Shown here one piece after another: positions 48,362-57,325 of a stretch of DNA of 64,000 bases. The notes below the pieces were generated by a model that was given only the letters and a program-made list of their open reading frames with translations, was not told the origin of the DNA and did no database searches. The position numbers and the translations under genes were made by a program. This DNA is from a bacterium (GTDB lineage: Bacteria; SZUA-79; Acidulodesulfobacterales; Acidulodesulfobacteraceae), in the NCBI GenBank assembly GCA_021800805.1, contig JAJYYR010000001.1, positions 682,001 to 746,000 of the forward strand. Direction: 5' to 3'. Position 1 is the stretch's first letter. Every line of letters starts with the position of its first letter.

Positions 48362-50008
48362 ATGAAAACAAATAGTCGCTTAAAAGCCTATGCTTTAATT
48401 ATTATCGTTTTAACGCTTCTTTTTAATTTAACGGCCGTAACTAACTCCCACGCCGGTCTTAATTCTATCGTCGGAGAGTATTTTTCGAATATGGTAGCTT
48501 CTTCGAATTCCGGTCAGGCGGGATATTATCAATCCCAGGGAGAAAATATCTATTCTCTCGGCTATAACGAAGTACACTGGAATACGCCGGTAACTAATAT
48601 CCAGCTTTTCAGCGTAGCTCCGCCTTCAATATCTATGGGATGTTCCGGTATAGACGAGCAATGGGGAGCATTTACCATGTTGGGGAGCAATCTTGAAAAT
48701 GTTTTAAATTCGATAATTTCCTCCGGTGCCGTCGTTTCATTCGCGTTTAATATTGCGTTAGGCGTTTTGTGTAAGCAGTGTCAGGCTATAATGCAACAGC
48801 TGGAGCAGGTTGCCAACAAACTCAACGGCCTTAACTTTAATTCCTGCTCTACGGCCGAAGCGGCAGCAGGTTATTTGGGGCATGCTGTTTCAAAAATAAC
48901 CAACTTTAATCTTTCCGGCGGACAAAACAACTCGTGGCTTAACGGTTTGTCTACCGATCTGACCGGTAATGCTCAAGGAACAGGCAAAGGAGGTATTTTA
49001 GGGCAAATAACCAATTTTGAAAATAACATAAATTGCACAATTTCCCAGGGTGAACAGTATTATTTAGAAGCTACTCAAGGGGCGAGTTCCCAGGTTAGTT
49101 GCGGGGCAGCAAAAGTAGAACATATGTTTCATTACGGGTCTATGATTAGAAAGGCGGCAGTTAGCGCACATATGGGTTTAACGCAGGGTGGGTCGTTAGG
49201 TCCAGGTACGGGGGGATATGACGATATACTCGGCGTAATAAGAGGTTCGTTTACGGGAGATATATTTGGATATACTAACTCCGCTGGTAAGCCAGAACCT
49301 AAATATATTCCGCCTGCAACATCTTCAGATAGCAACGGTCAGATTCAAAATGCATTACTTACGTTAATAAATGGAGGAATGCTTACGAGCATAACTTTAA
49401 CTCTGCCCAATCCGGCAACTAACGCAAGTTCCCTTACGACATTAGAAAAAACTCAAAGCATTCCTTGGCCAGGATATTATTGCGTATACCAAGATTATCT
49501 CGGGATTATTTCGCAAAATCTTTTCGGGCAAAATGTCGATCCTTTGGGGGCAAGATGTACCAATAATCTGGCTACAAGTTCCAGCGGCGTTGTAGCTACT
49601 ACGCTTGACACGCAGCAGGAAATTAATTTTATAGCCAACTCTCCGCTGCCAGTATACAAGATTTTACAAGTTTCTTATGAGCTCGGCGAACCCGACTTGG
49701 TAAAAAATGCCGCAAAAGAAATGGCTCTGGCAAGCGCATATCAATTTGTTTCCGAAATAATAGGGGTTTTAACGAAAAATATGGGCGGATATCAGGATGT
49801 AAAAGGAAATAAATATACGGTTAAAATCAAAAAATCTCAATTAGAGAAAATGAGATATGAAGAAACGCAATTAAATGCGATGTATATGACAAGTGAAAAA
49901 GCAATAAATCTTAATAATAAATTCATCGACAGCGTCAGAATGGTAGAGCAACAGATACAAACGGAAACGAAGCTAAGCCATTTGAGTTTTGCAAATTATA
50001 GGCCTTAA
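48362..50008 (+). CDS. traH: TraH, F-type pilus assembly protein
   Basis: 548 residues with a signal peptide (ending SHAGL). SVAPPSISMGCSGIDEQWGAF, then the FNIALGVLCKQCQAIMQQLE segment and FNSCSTAEAA are the diagnostic TraH blocks with conserved cysteines. A C-terminal coiled coil lies near residues 490-540. Periplasmic, acting with TraG and TraF in pilus extension and mating-pair stabilisation. TGAGGT precedes the ATG. Confidence 0.9.
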   Translation: MKTNSRLKAYALIIIVLTLLFNLTAVTNSHAGLNSIVGEYFSNMVASSNSGQAGYYQSQGENIYSLGYNEVHWNTPVTNIQLFSVAPPSISMGCSGIDEQWGAFTMLGSNLENVLNSIISSGAVVSFAFNIALGVLCKQCQAIMQQLEQVANKLNGLNFNSCSTAEAAAGYLGHAVSKITNFNLSGGQNNSWLNGLSTDLTGNAQGTGKGGILGQITNFENNINCTISQGEQYYLEATQGASSQVSCGAAKVEHMFHYGSMIRKAAVSAHMGLTQGGSLGPGTGGYDDILGVIRGSFTGDIFGYTNSAGKPEPKYIPPATSSDSNGQIQNALLTLINGGMLTSITLTLPNPATNASSLTTLEKTQSIPWPGYYCVYQDYLGIISQNLFGQNVDPLGARCTNNLATSSSGVVATTLDTQQEINFIANSPLPVYKILQVSYELGEPDLVKNAAKEMALASAYQFVSEIIGVLTKNMGGYQDVKGNKYTVKIKKSQLEKMRYEETQLNAMYMTSEKAINLNNKFIDSVRMVEQQIQTETKLSHLSFANYRP

Positions 50009-50021
50009 TTAGGTAAAAATT

Positions 50022-52127
50022 ATGCGGGTTATTCTAATTTTTTTACTTTTACTGTTATTAGCGCCTCAGGGCGTCTATGCCGCGTCTTTTAATTTTAACG
50101 GACAGACGACTAACATAAGCGTTCCCACGGGAGGCAATTCGGCGCAGTCTTTTGCTTCTCCCTACGAGTCCCAGGTAACCCAGGCGCAGTGCGGTTCAAG
50201 CCCTAATTTTTTAACCGTAAGCTTTACTCCCGATTCCACGGGCGATATCGATATTTCCGCCATTTTAAACGGAAAGACTTACGGATTTTCGGGAGCGTCT
50301 TTAGTCTGCGATAACGGGTTCGCCGTATGTTCCCCCGGTACTAACGAAAACTGCCGGTATTATAAATGGTCTTATTCCGGCGGTTTATCCGTTTTGCCCG
50401 TTTCCATGCTCGGCAACCTCGCGGGATGTTACTGTATTAACGATTCTTGTCCGTCCGCCGGACAGCCTTTGTCTTCGAGTCCAAGCGAAACCAAGCCCAT
50501 TCTGCTTTCGCTCGGCGGCGGGATAGTCGGGACGCTGATGAGTGCCGGAGGTTTTAACGTTGGAGGCGGAACCGTTTCTGGCAATACTGTCGGTTATTCC
50601 GGTTCTCTTTCAAATTGTTCCTCTACTAATCAATATATGAACGGGGGGTCGAATTTACAGGGGTATTACAATCCTTATAGCGGCTCTAATCTTATCTCGA
50701 GTACGGCGGGGAATCAGGGAAGCGCATATTCGGATTTAAACGGTAATTACGGCGTATCCGAAAATACGCTTACGGACATAGAAAACAGTTCTACCGGAAG
50801 CTCTATAGGAAATAACTGCCAGATTACGAATAAGCCGGGCGTAAAACAGGTTATTAATCCCGCCAACGGGTTTCAATATAGCAACGGCGGCATCGGAGGC
50901 TATAACGGAGGAACGGATAACGAGTTTTCGTATACCGCTTCCAGCCAGCAGATAGGTTTCTGGGTCAACGATCCGTCTTCAAACTGTTCGTCGTGGACAT
51001 GCGGACCTATTTACTTGTCTAACGGACAATTTAGCGGTTCGGCATGGTGTTCCGGCGGCTGTAATATGGCGGGCGTAAATATGGATATAGAAGGCAACGG
51101 CAATAAACTCGTGGGTTACGGCGCTTGCTCCGGAAGCATAAGCCTTTCCTCAAACGATACGTTAAGCGGCTATATAAGCTGTCCGGGCGGGGTTAGCAGT
51201 ATCGTGGGGGACGGTTCGTCTTTGGTTTTAAATATGACGAACGGAAGCGTAACGGGAGGAACGGTAAATTTAAGCGTCAGCTACACTTACGAACCTACTA
51301 TTGCCTCAACGGACACTTGCGCGTCTTACGAGAATAATTCAAACTGCAAACTTCAAAATAAACAGGTATGCTCCGAAGGCGGGGAGGGTTGCATAACGAC
51401 CGTATCGAATTACAATTATAACGGACAGATAGTCCCTTCTTTAATCTCTACTTACGACGATAGCGTTTTTGACCAAAACAATAATACTTATTTCGATTAT
51501 GTATTTACCGGAACCGGCTCCGCCATATCGGCTTATCCTTCTTCGGATTATTCCGATACGAGCGGGCAGGAAACCTTATATACCTCTTCGGCTTCTTACG
51601 GGGGAAACGGCTATTTCAATATAAACGAGACTTATGTATGCCAGACTAATTCGCAGTTTAATTTTAACGCGGTTAAGTCTAATCAAACGCAGGTCGAAAA
51701 TTCAGCCGTTTCGAGTTATAACGGCGGAAATAACAACGGAACCGTAAATTATTCCTATACCGGATATAACAACGGTAATAATTATTCCGGCAGTATGCCG
51801 GCGCTTTCGGCGGCTTCCCAAACCGGTTATTCATGCATAGTTAAGATTCCGGTTCCTAACACGAAGGTTTCAAATGCCGGAGGAATGACGGGAACTCAAG
51901 TAACGCCGTCCGTTCAGACCGTATATAAAGAAGAATCTATCGCTTGCAAAGGCGACAGCGGGACGGAAACTTGTCCCTTGCAAACCGGATATATTTTGGT
52001 CCAGGATTGCGAGCCGGATACATCGACTAATTCGAACAGCTTTATAAAAGCTACCGTTAAAATGATGATTATGGATAAACTTTCTCAAGATTTGATTTGT
52101 TCGGGAAAGTCAATCACCACGCCCTAA
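50022..52127 (+). CDS. TraN-like Cys-rich adhesin, 3' end altered by the IscB element
   Basis: 701 residues with a signal peptide (LLLLAPQGVYAAS). MLGNLAGCYCINDSC near residues 127-141 is the TraN-type GCYCIN(N/D)SC motif; the rest is rich in Ser, Gly, Asn and Cys. TraN sits in the outer membrane and holds mating pairs together. The gene now ends SGKSITTP because the IscB element begins at 52111; joining the flanks gives SGKLKYRIARIK and a stop at 53740, so only the last nine or so residues are changed. It lacks the C-terminal QEQGR block that the 58623 protein has. Confidence 0.75.
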   Translation: MRVILIFLLLLLLAPQGVYAASFNFNGQTTNISVPTGGNSAQSFASPYESQVTQAQCGSSPNFLTVSFTPDSTGDIDISAILNGKTYGFSGASLVCDNGFAVCSPGTNENCRYYKWSYSGGLSVLPVSMLGNLAGCYCINDSCPSAGQPLSSSPSETKPILLSLGGGIVGTLMSAGGFNVGGGTVSGNTVGYSGSLSNCSSTNQYMNGGSNLQGYYNPYSGSNLISSTAGNQGSAYSDLNGNYGVSENTLTDIENSSTGSSIGNNCQITNKPGVKQVINPANGFQYSNGGIGGYNGGTDNEFSYTASSQQIGFWVNDPSSNCSSWTCGPIYLSNGQFSGSAWCSGGCNMAGVNMDIEGNGNKLVGYGACSGSISLSSNDTLSGYISCPGGVSSIVGDGSSLVLNMTNGSVTGGTVNLSVSYTYEPTIASTDTCASYENNSNCKLQNKQVCSEGGEGCITTVSNYNYNGQIVPSLISTYDDSVFDQNNNTYFDYVFTGTGSAISAYPSSDYSDTSGQETLYTSSASYGGNGYFNINETYVCQTNSQFNFNAVKSNQTQVENSAVSSYNGGNNNGTVNYSYTGYNNGNNYSGSMPALSAASQTGYSCIVKIPVPNTKVSNAGGMTGTQVTPSVQTVYKEESIACKGDSGTETCPLQTGYILVQDCEPDTSTNSNSFIKATVKMMIMDKLSQDLICSGKSITTP

Positions 52128-52372
52128 CGGACGTGGCTTGAGCCGTAAGGCTTAAGGGTAACCGGTTGACTACTCTAAGTTCGGAAACAAAATCCGAACT
52201 ACGTTATCTGCGTGACGATACCTTCGGATGATGCCCAAGTCCGAAGCTCTATCGGGGCTCTGTAAACAGAGACGAAAGTCTCAGTCAACCCCAATTGTAA
52301 AGCGCGGATAACATCGAGGATGGGCAATTACTCTCAAAAAGAGAGACTTACAGTAATTTTTTGGAGGTAAAA
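52112..52372 (+). ncRNA. Omega-RNA (HEARO-type) upstream of iscB
   Basis: About 245 non-coding bases directly upstream of iscB, full of short hairpins: CCACG/CGTGG, CTTGAGCC/GGCTTAAG, AGTTCGGA/TCCGAACT, and CTCTC/GAGAG at 52331-52345. This position and structure is where IscB guide RNAs are made, with the guide at the 5' edge, here from the traN 3' end. Confidence 0.7.
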
Positions 52373-53653
52373 GTGGTAAAAGTAATCGGTAAATCCGGAA
52401 AACAGCTTATGCCTACAGTCCGCTACGGAAAGGTCAGGCGTATGCTAGAAAACGGCAAGGCAATAATAGTATCGAAAAACCCATTTACTATTCGGTTATT
52501 ATTCGATACCGCCGAAATTACGCAACACGTAACGGTAGGAGTAAATCCCGGAGATACTACCGGATATGCCGTAGTCCTTGACAACGACAAAGTGATAGAA
52601 AAGGGAGAAATCCGGCTAAGGATGGACGTAAAATCTTTACTCGCGGCAAGAAAGGTATTAAGGCGCGGCAGGAGAAGCAGAAATACCCGCTACCGCAAGG
52701 CAAGATTCCTTAACCGCCGCAAACCGGAAGGCTGGCTCCCGCCTAGCATACGACAGAAGACGCAACATATCATTAACAAGATTAACGGGATTATAAGCTG
52801 TTTCCCCGATTACACGCTGAAAGTCGAGATAAATAAGTTCGATATGCAGAAGCTCGTCAATCCGGATATTAACGGAATGGAATACCAGCACGGAAACTTA
52901 TACGGCTATGAAAACGCTAAACAATTTCTTTTAGTTAGAGAAAACGGCAAATGCCAGTTATGCCGTAAGGGTTATAAAGAAGGCGACGGCTGGCATGTTC
53001 ACCATATAATCCCGAAGCCGGAAGGAACTAATAAACCGGATAATTTGGCATTATTGCATAAATCCTGCCACATAAAAGGGCATAAGACGGGGGCGATTAA
53101 GAAACTTAAAAAGCCGAAACAGTACGTAGCCGCCGCTATGTATAACGCCGTAAGATATAAGCTCATGGACGAGTTTAAGGCTATACACGGGGATAATGCC
53201 GTATTTACCTATGGCTATATTACCGCCGTCAAAAGGCGGGAACTCGGACTAAATAAAGAACATTATAACGATGCTATAGCTATTACAGGGGTTGAAACGG
53301 TCAAAGATAACGGTTTTATAACTATTACAAAGCAGGTTCGCAAAAAGAAAAGGTCTTTACGCGAAGCAACGGCAAGAAAGGGACGTAAAATACCAAATAC
53401 TAAGCAAATAAGAAGTAATAAAAATACTAAACAAGTTTGTATAAAAAATAAAATATATTCCCTAAACGACAAAGTAAAAACACTCGGCATGATCGGATAT
53501 ATATCCGGCTTTACCGGCAAATCCGCCTATATTCGGGACATAGACGGCAATTACCTGAAAGCGGCGGGGAAAAGCTATAAGCAGATACCGCTAAACAAAG
53601 TAAGAGTAACAGGGAGGAGCAATAATTGGATAACGGAAAGGAAAGCTGTGTAA
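52373..53653 (+). CDS. iscB: IscB RNA-guided nuclease with Asn in RuvC-I
   Basis: About 426 residues from GTG 52373 (GGAGG 5 bases upstream); an in-frame TTG at 52361 is inside that site. PLMP-like domain at the N-terminus (GKQLMPTVRYGKVRRMLENG), an Arg-rich bridge helix (RRGRRSRNTRYRKARF), HNH domain CQLC...VHHIIPKPEG...LLHKSCH, and RuvC-II VEINKFD and RuvC-III HYNDAIAI. RuvC-I reads GVNPGDTTG, with Asn58 where the catalytic Asp of GIDPG is expected. If correct, it would be a natural nickase cutting only with HNH. The C-terminal domain should recognise the TAM. Confidence 0.9.
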   Translation: MVKVIGKSGKQLMPTVRYGKVRRMLENGKAIIVSKNPFTIRLLFDTAEITQHVTVGVNPGDTTGYAVVLDNDKVIEKGEIRLRMDVKSLLAARKVLRRGRRSRNTRYRKARFLNRRKPEGWLPPSIRQKTQHIINKINGIISCFPDYTLKVEINKFDMQKLVNPDINGMEYQHGNLYGYENAKQFLLVRENGKCQLCRKGYKEGDGWHVHHIIPKPEGTNKPDNLALLHKSCHIKGHKTGAIKKLKKPKQYVAAAMYNAVRYKLMDEFKAIHGDNAVFTYGYITAVKRRELGLNKEHYNDAIAITGVETVKDNGFITITKQVRKKKRSLREATARKGRKIPNTKQIRSNKNTKQVCIKNKIYSLNDKVKTLGMIGYISGFTGKSAYIRDIDGNYLKAAGKSYKQIPLNKVRVTGRSNNWITERKAV

Positions 53654-53781
53654 AAAATAATACCGCCTTTCATCCCCGTCCTTACGGGCGGGGACTTCCT
53701 GGCGAGAAAGTTAAAATATCGGATTGCGAGAATCAAATAAACGATTTTTTTTCGTTTTGGGATAAATTAGAATTTGAAAAT

Positions 53782-54438
53782 ATGGAAAAGTTAAAAAAGA
53801 AAAACGGTGAAGACATTTCTGAAATTATAGAAGATATCAAAAACAGCAAGTCTATCATAGTTCCTTTATTTGTTTTCTGTTTTCTTTCGTTATTATTATT
53901 TTTTACCTCAAAACCGTCTTTAGCCTATTCGTTAGGCAATACCAGCGCCAAAATCCATGTGGTTGAATTTTCCGATTACCAGTGTCCCTATTGCGCGAGA
54001 TTCGAAAACGACGACTTTCCCTATATCTACCGCAATTTTATTAAAAAGGGTTACGTTTACTGGACGTTTAAAGATTTTCCCTTAACGCAGATACATAAAT
54101 ATGCATTCAGGGCGGCGGAATACGCCGACTGTTCCGGAAATCAATATATGGAAGCGAGGACTATTCTTTACCAGTTTCAATACTACTGGAGCTATAACGG
54201 GCATATAGCGCCGATACTTTACAAATATCTTAACGATTTTTCTAAAATTAAATCTTGCGTAAACAATAAGTTATATGATAATATGATAAAAGAAAATATG
54301 AATGAAGGGGAAAAACTCGGAGTGCAAGCCGTTCCTAATTTTTTCATATACGTAAACGATAGGTTTTATAAAAACGTAAAAGGTTATCGTAATCTTAAAT
54401 ATTGGTACTATTTACTGGTCAATGCGGAGGAAAATTGA
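53782..54438 (+). CDS. DsbA-like thioredoxin-fold protein
   Basis: 218 residues from ATG 53782. The frame is open further upstream into the IscB right end, so the true start may have been altered. A hydrophobic segment (IIVPLFVFCFLSLLLFF) acts as signal or anchor, then VVEFSDYQCPYCARFE with the CPYC site and GVQAVPNFF with the cis-Pro. It oxidises periplasmic thiols, probably for TraN and TraH. The 18-mer GTAAACAATAAGTTATAT lies inside the gene at 54259. No clear ribosome site. Confidence 0.75.
   Translation: MEKLKKKNGEDISEIIEDIKNSKSIIVPLFVFCFLSLLLFFTSKPSLAYSLGNTSAKIHVVEFSDYQCPYCARFENDDFPYIYRNFIKKGYVYWTFKDFPLTQIHKYAFRAAEYADCSGNQYMEARTILYQFQYYWSYNGHIAPILYKYLNDFSKIKSCVNNKLYDNMIKENMNEGEKLGVQAVPNFFIYVNDRFYKNVKGYRNLKYWYYLLVNAEEN
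54259..54276 (+). repeat. 18-mer GTAAACAATAAGTTATAT, copy 3
   Basis: Third exact copy, inside the DsbA-like gene (codons for VNNKLY). See 5703 and 38558. Confidence 0.5.
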
Positions 54439-54797
54439 TGCAAGAGAAAGTCGTATTTATATCCGTTCCGTATTCTAAAGATCCTTGCAGGGGAGAGGAA
54501 CTTTCCTATCTTTGCGGATTATATGTTAGAAAACAGGGCAAGATTCCTTTCAGTCCCGTATTTAACTTTCAAAATTTTTTCGATAACGGAAACGAATACG
54601 AAACCGTTCTCGAGCATTGCAAGGTTATGCTTTCAAAGTCGGACGAAGTCCTATTGATAGAAGACGGCATTGTTTCTAATGGGCAATTAGTAGAGGAAGC
54701 GGAAGCGATAAGGTTAAATAAGCCCGTCGTAAAAATAGAATCGCAGGTTTTGGAAAATATCGTTAACGGCAAAAATCTAAAAATATATCAAATATAG
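54438..54797 (+). CDS. DUF4406/nucleoside deoxyribosyltransferase-like protein
   Basis: 119 residues from ATG 54438, which overlaps the previous stop (TGATG); GCGGAGG precedes it. VVFISVPYSKD, KIPFSPVFNF, LSKSDEVLLIEDG and QLVEEAEAIRLNKPVVKI follow the Rossmann-like pattern of DUF4406 and nucleoside 2-deoxyribosyltransferases. It may act on nucleotides or a signal nucleotide. Its presence inside transfer genes is unusual. Confidence 0.7.
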   Translation: MQEKVVFISVPYSKDPCRGEELSYLCGLYVRKQGKIPFSPVFNFQNFFDNGNEYETVLEHCKVMLSKSDEVLLIEDGIVSNGQLVEEAEAIRLNKPVVKIESQVLENIVNGKNLKIYQI

Positions 54798-54808
54798 AGG
54801 AGGCAGTC

Positions 54809-55594
54809 GTGTCTGAAGAAGCTTTAGAAAATAACAAAACTCAAGAATCGGGCGGTATCCATGCGGTAGGAGAAGAAAAAACCGAAGAGGAAAAATCGGA
54901 CGAAAAATTAAACGAATCTTTGGATTCCGATAATAAAAATTCAGAATTAATTAAGGAAGAAGAATCTGTTTCTAATGTCGGCAATATTTTTTTACGGCTC
55001 GATTTTGAAATAACCATGCGCAACCTTGAGTTTATAAGTCCCTTCGTTCATTCTAAATGCGTCCAAATAGGCGGTCTTTCGATTGGTATAATGAAAGTTT
55101 TGGGTATGGCTTTAGACGAAGAAATAGTTTACGGCGCTTATTGCGCCAATATAGGGCTTGCGGCGATCCCTCAGTCTATTTACCACAGTCCTACCCTGAT
55201 AGACGAACCCAACAGGGAAATCATCAAACTTCACGTCAATAGTTCATATAACATGATAATAAGGGTTTCCGGAAAAGCGGCGGAAATTGCCCTAAACCAT
55301 CACGAATTATCTATGGGAAAAGGTTATCTCGGCAAAAAGGACAACGAAGTAGCAAAAGAAAGTTTTGTCGTCGGTATAGTCGAAAGATTTTTAGGAAGCC
55401 TTTCTATCCACAGGTCTATGTATAAGCCGCAAAGTTCTTTTCTAGACGCCTACGACAACGCTATGGAAAGTTATAAGGGGACCACCCACATATTTAATGC
55501 GGAAGAACAAGATAAAATAGGCGAATATCTTTATACGTTTTACTTGTCTAAAAACGAGCAGTTAAATAACGCTTTCGACTACGGGAGGGTTTAA
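54809..55594 (+). CDS. Degenerate HD-GYP domain protein
   Basis: 261 residues from GTG 54809 behind GAGGAGG. Residues 1-55 are acidic and disordered. Residues 75-200 follow the HD-GYP layout: AYCANIGLAAIPQSI in place of the HD motif (HDIGK), then PTLIDEPNREIIKLHVNSSYNMI, and NHHELSMGKGYLG in place of HHE..DG.GYP. HH is kept, but the HD and GYP residues are changed, so c-di-GMP cleavage is unlikely; binding or a scaffold role is possible. Confidence 0.65.
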   Translation: MSEEALENNKTQESGGIHAVGEEKTEEEKSDEKLNESLDSDNKNSELIKEEESVSNVGNIFLRLDFEITMRNLEFISPFVHSKCVQIGGLSIGIMKVLGMALDEEIVYGAYCANIGLAAIPQSIYHSPTLIDEPNREIIKLHVNSSYNMIIRVSGKAAEIALNHHELSMGKGYLGKKDNEVAKESFVVGIVERFLGSLSIHRSMYKPQSSFLDAYDNAMESYKGTTHIFNAEEQDKIGEYLYTFYLSKNEQLNNAFDYGRV

Positions 55595-55596
55595 AA

Positions 55597-56106
55597 ATGC
55601 GTAAAACAATATTAGCGGTATTAATTTTAATTTTATCCTGCACAGGCAGCGCCTACGCGTATGCTCCGAAAGCTCCAAATATAAAAGGAAGAGTTCTAAA
55701 TGCCAACGTTTTCGGTTATCGCGGTATCGATTTAAACAAGCTCGAAAAAAAAGGATATAAAGCTATAGTGGTAAATTTCTGGGCGACGTGGTGTCCTCCT
55801 TGCAGAGCGGAATTGCCTTTGCTTAATAAATCTTACGAAGTTTACGGAAAAAAAGGGATTCTTTTTATAGGCGTAAACGTAAACGTAACGAAAGCTGGCG
55901 TAAAATCGTTCGTTAAAGAGTTTGGTCTTGCATATCCCGTTATTCACGCAACTTATTCCGAAATTATGGGTTACGGCGGAATAAATTTTATTCCGCAGAC
56001 GTTTTTTATCAACAATCGCGGAAGAATTATATTCCACTGGAAAGGAGCGCTTAACGGGGAAATATTGAATACGGTGTTAAACAAAATTTTGTCTATGGAA
56101 AAATAA
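55597..56106 (+). CDS. TlpA-type thioredoxin
   Basis: 169 residues with a signal peptide (ending AYAYAP). VVNFWATWCPPCRAELPLL carries the CPPC site near residues 67-70, and FIPQTFFI has the cis-Pro. A periplasmic reductase; third thiol-disulfide enzyme of the transfer region, after DsbC and DsbA. GGGAGG precedes the ATG. Confidence 0.9.
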   Translation: MRKTILAVLILILSCTGSAYAYAPKAPNIKGRVLNANVFGYRGIDLNKLEKKGYKAIVVNFWATWCPPCRAELPLLNKSYEVYGKKGILFIGVNVNVTKAGVKSFVKEFGLAYPVIHATYSEIMGYGGINFIPQTFFINNRGRIIFHWKGALNGEILNTVLNKILSMEK

Positions 56107-56116
56107 GAGGAGTTGT

Positions 56117-56479
56117 ATGCCCAAGTTTGCTATAAGCAATATACTTCTTCCCGACGCCGTTGTTGTCGCTATAGTAAAAGCGTCGGATGAAACGGAGTCT
56201 AAGATTCTCAATATATACAAAACTAAAATCGTCAATTACGTTTTGTATATCGCGGATTTTACCGATTACGTCGTTTTTGTTTCGGAATCCGGAGAAATTA
56301 TTTTAAACGTTTTTAAAATCGAGTTTGAACGCTTACTTGAAGAATTTGATTGCATTAAACATATTCACGAAACGGCGAAAAAAATTATTGGTATAGATGC
56401 AAGCGTCAGAGGCTCGGTTCAAAAAATTATCAATTGTTTTAACGTTAATAATATTAATTTTACGGAGGAATTTGTATGA
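56117..56479 (+). CDS. Unknown 120-residue protein
   Basis: Behind GAGGAG. Alpha/beta soluble protein with repeated V/I strands and no signal peptide. Overlaps the next gene by 4 bases. Family not recognised. Confidence 0.55.
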   Translation: MPKFAISNILLPDAVVVAIVKASDETESKILNIYKTKIVNYVLYIADFTDYVVFVSESGEIILNVFKIEFERLLEEFDCIKHIHETAKKIIGIDASVRGSVQKIINCFNVNNINFTEEFV

Positions 56480-57300
56480 AAAAGAAAATTTTATCGCTTA
56501 TGTTAGTTTTAGTTTTGGCTCTGGCTTTTGCCGTGCCGAGCTACGCCCACGGTTATACCTACTGGACGAGTTCGACTAAAATCGGATTGGGACATTTTGC
56601 TTACGGGGAAACGGCGGGAGATTCCAATTCGGGAACGAATTATTCGCTCGCGCAGAGATTTAATTACCACAATAACCTTTTTCTTTTGTCTTTAAGAGGT
56701 TCTTTCGGCTATGTTCCGGCAAACTATACCGGCGCCACGCAGGGAGGGACGGCGACCACGGGAACGGTTCATTATTCGCTTAATAACTTTTCCGCCGGAG
56801 CTGGTATAGATCCTCGTCTTATGGGCGGTCTTATGCAAAACGAGCTGTATCTTTCGCTCGGCGATACGACTCACGACTTTATGGCGGCTAATTCGTCCTT
56901 TAGCAACGGAGTTCACGGATACGACGAGAGCTATCAAACTAAATACTTAAGTCTTACATATAAAAACATTTATGCGTTTAATCCGGTCGTTTCCAATGTA
57001 TTTAAAGCCGATTACATTGATGGTTTTAGCGGCACGGTTACGACCAAAGGATATGGCGAGATAGGTACGATTAACGGTTATCCCATCAATAACAATTTAG
57101 AAATGAATTTGGGCGGCGAAAAAGGTTACGGTATAGCCGAAGGCGTGCGTTATAGGTTAAATAACGGCGTTTCTTTAGTCGGCGACGTTTACTATTCGGC
57201 TTTGTTTTTAAAAAACTCTAACGAAAGCCTTGCCTATTACGAACCGTCAAGCATGACGCATCAGTACGGTGTGCAAATAGGCGTTCACATCGCTTTTTAA
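56476..57300 (+). CDS. Outer-membrane beta-barrel protein
   Basis: 274 residues behind CGGAGG with a signal peptide (ending PSYAHG). The mature part alternates aromatic and Gly/Ser/Asn residues and ends YGVQIGVHIAF with a terminal Phe, the outer-membrane insertion signature. It is probably a pore or receptor made by the element. No closer family is recognised. Confidence 0.75.
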   Translation: MKKKILSLMLVLVLALAFAVPSYAHGYTYWTSSTKIGLGHFAYGETAGDSNSGTNYSLAQRFNYHNNLFLLSLRGSFGYVPANYTGATQGGTATTGTVHYSLNNFSAGAGIDPRLMGGLMQNELYLSLGDTTHDFMAANSSFSNGVHGYDESYQTKYLSLTYKNIYAFNPVVSNVFKADYIDGFSGTVTTKGYGEIGTINGYPINNNLEMNLGGEKGYGIAEGVRYRLNNGVSLVGDVYYSALFLKNSNESLAYYEPSSMTHQYGVQIGVHIAF

Positions 57301-57325
57301 TTTAATTTCACGGGAGGATTAATTT

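Larger units (their letters stand above)
52111..53711 (+). mobile_element. IscB element (IS200/IS605 type) with omega-RNA
   Basis: About 1.6 kb between two GAAAGT copies (52105-52110 and 53706-53711), which leave the exact ends ambiguous. The left end has CCACG/CGTGG and CTTGAGCC/GGCTTAAG hairpins. The right end has CCCCGTCCTTACGGGCGGGG followed by ACTTCCTGGCGA. There is no tnpA, so it is not self-mobile. Confidence 0.8.
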
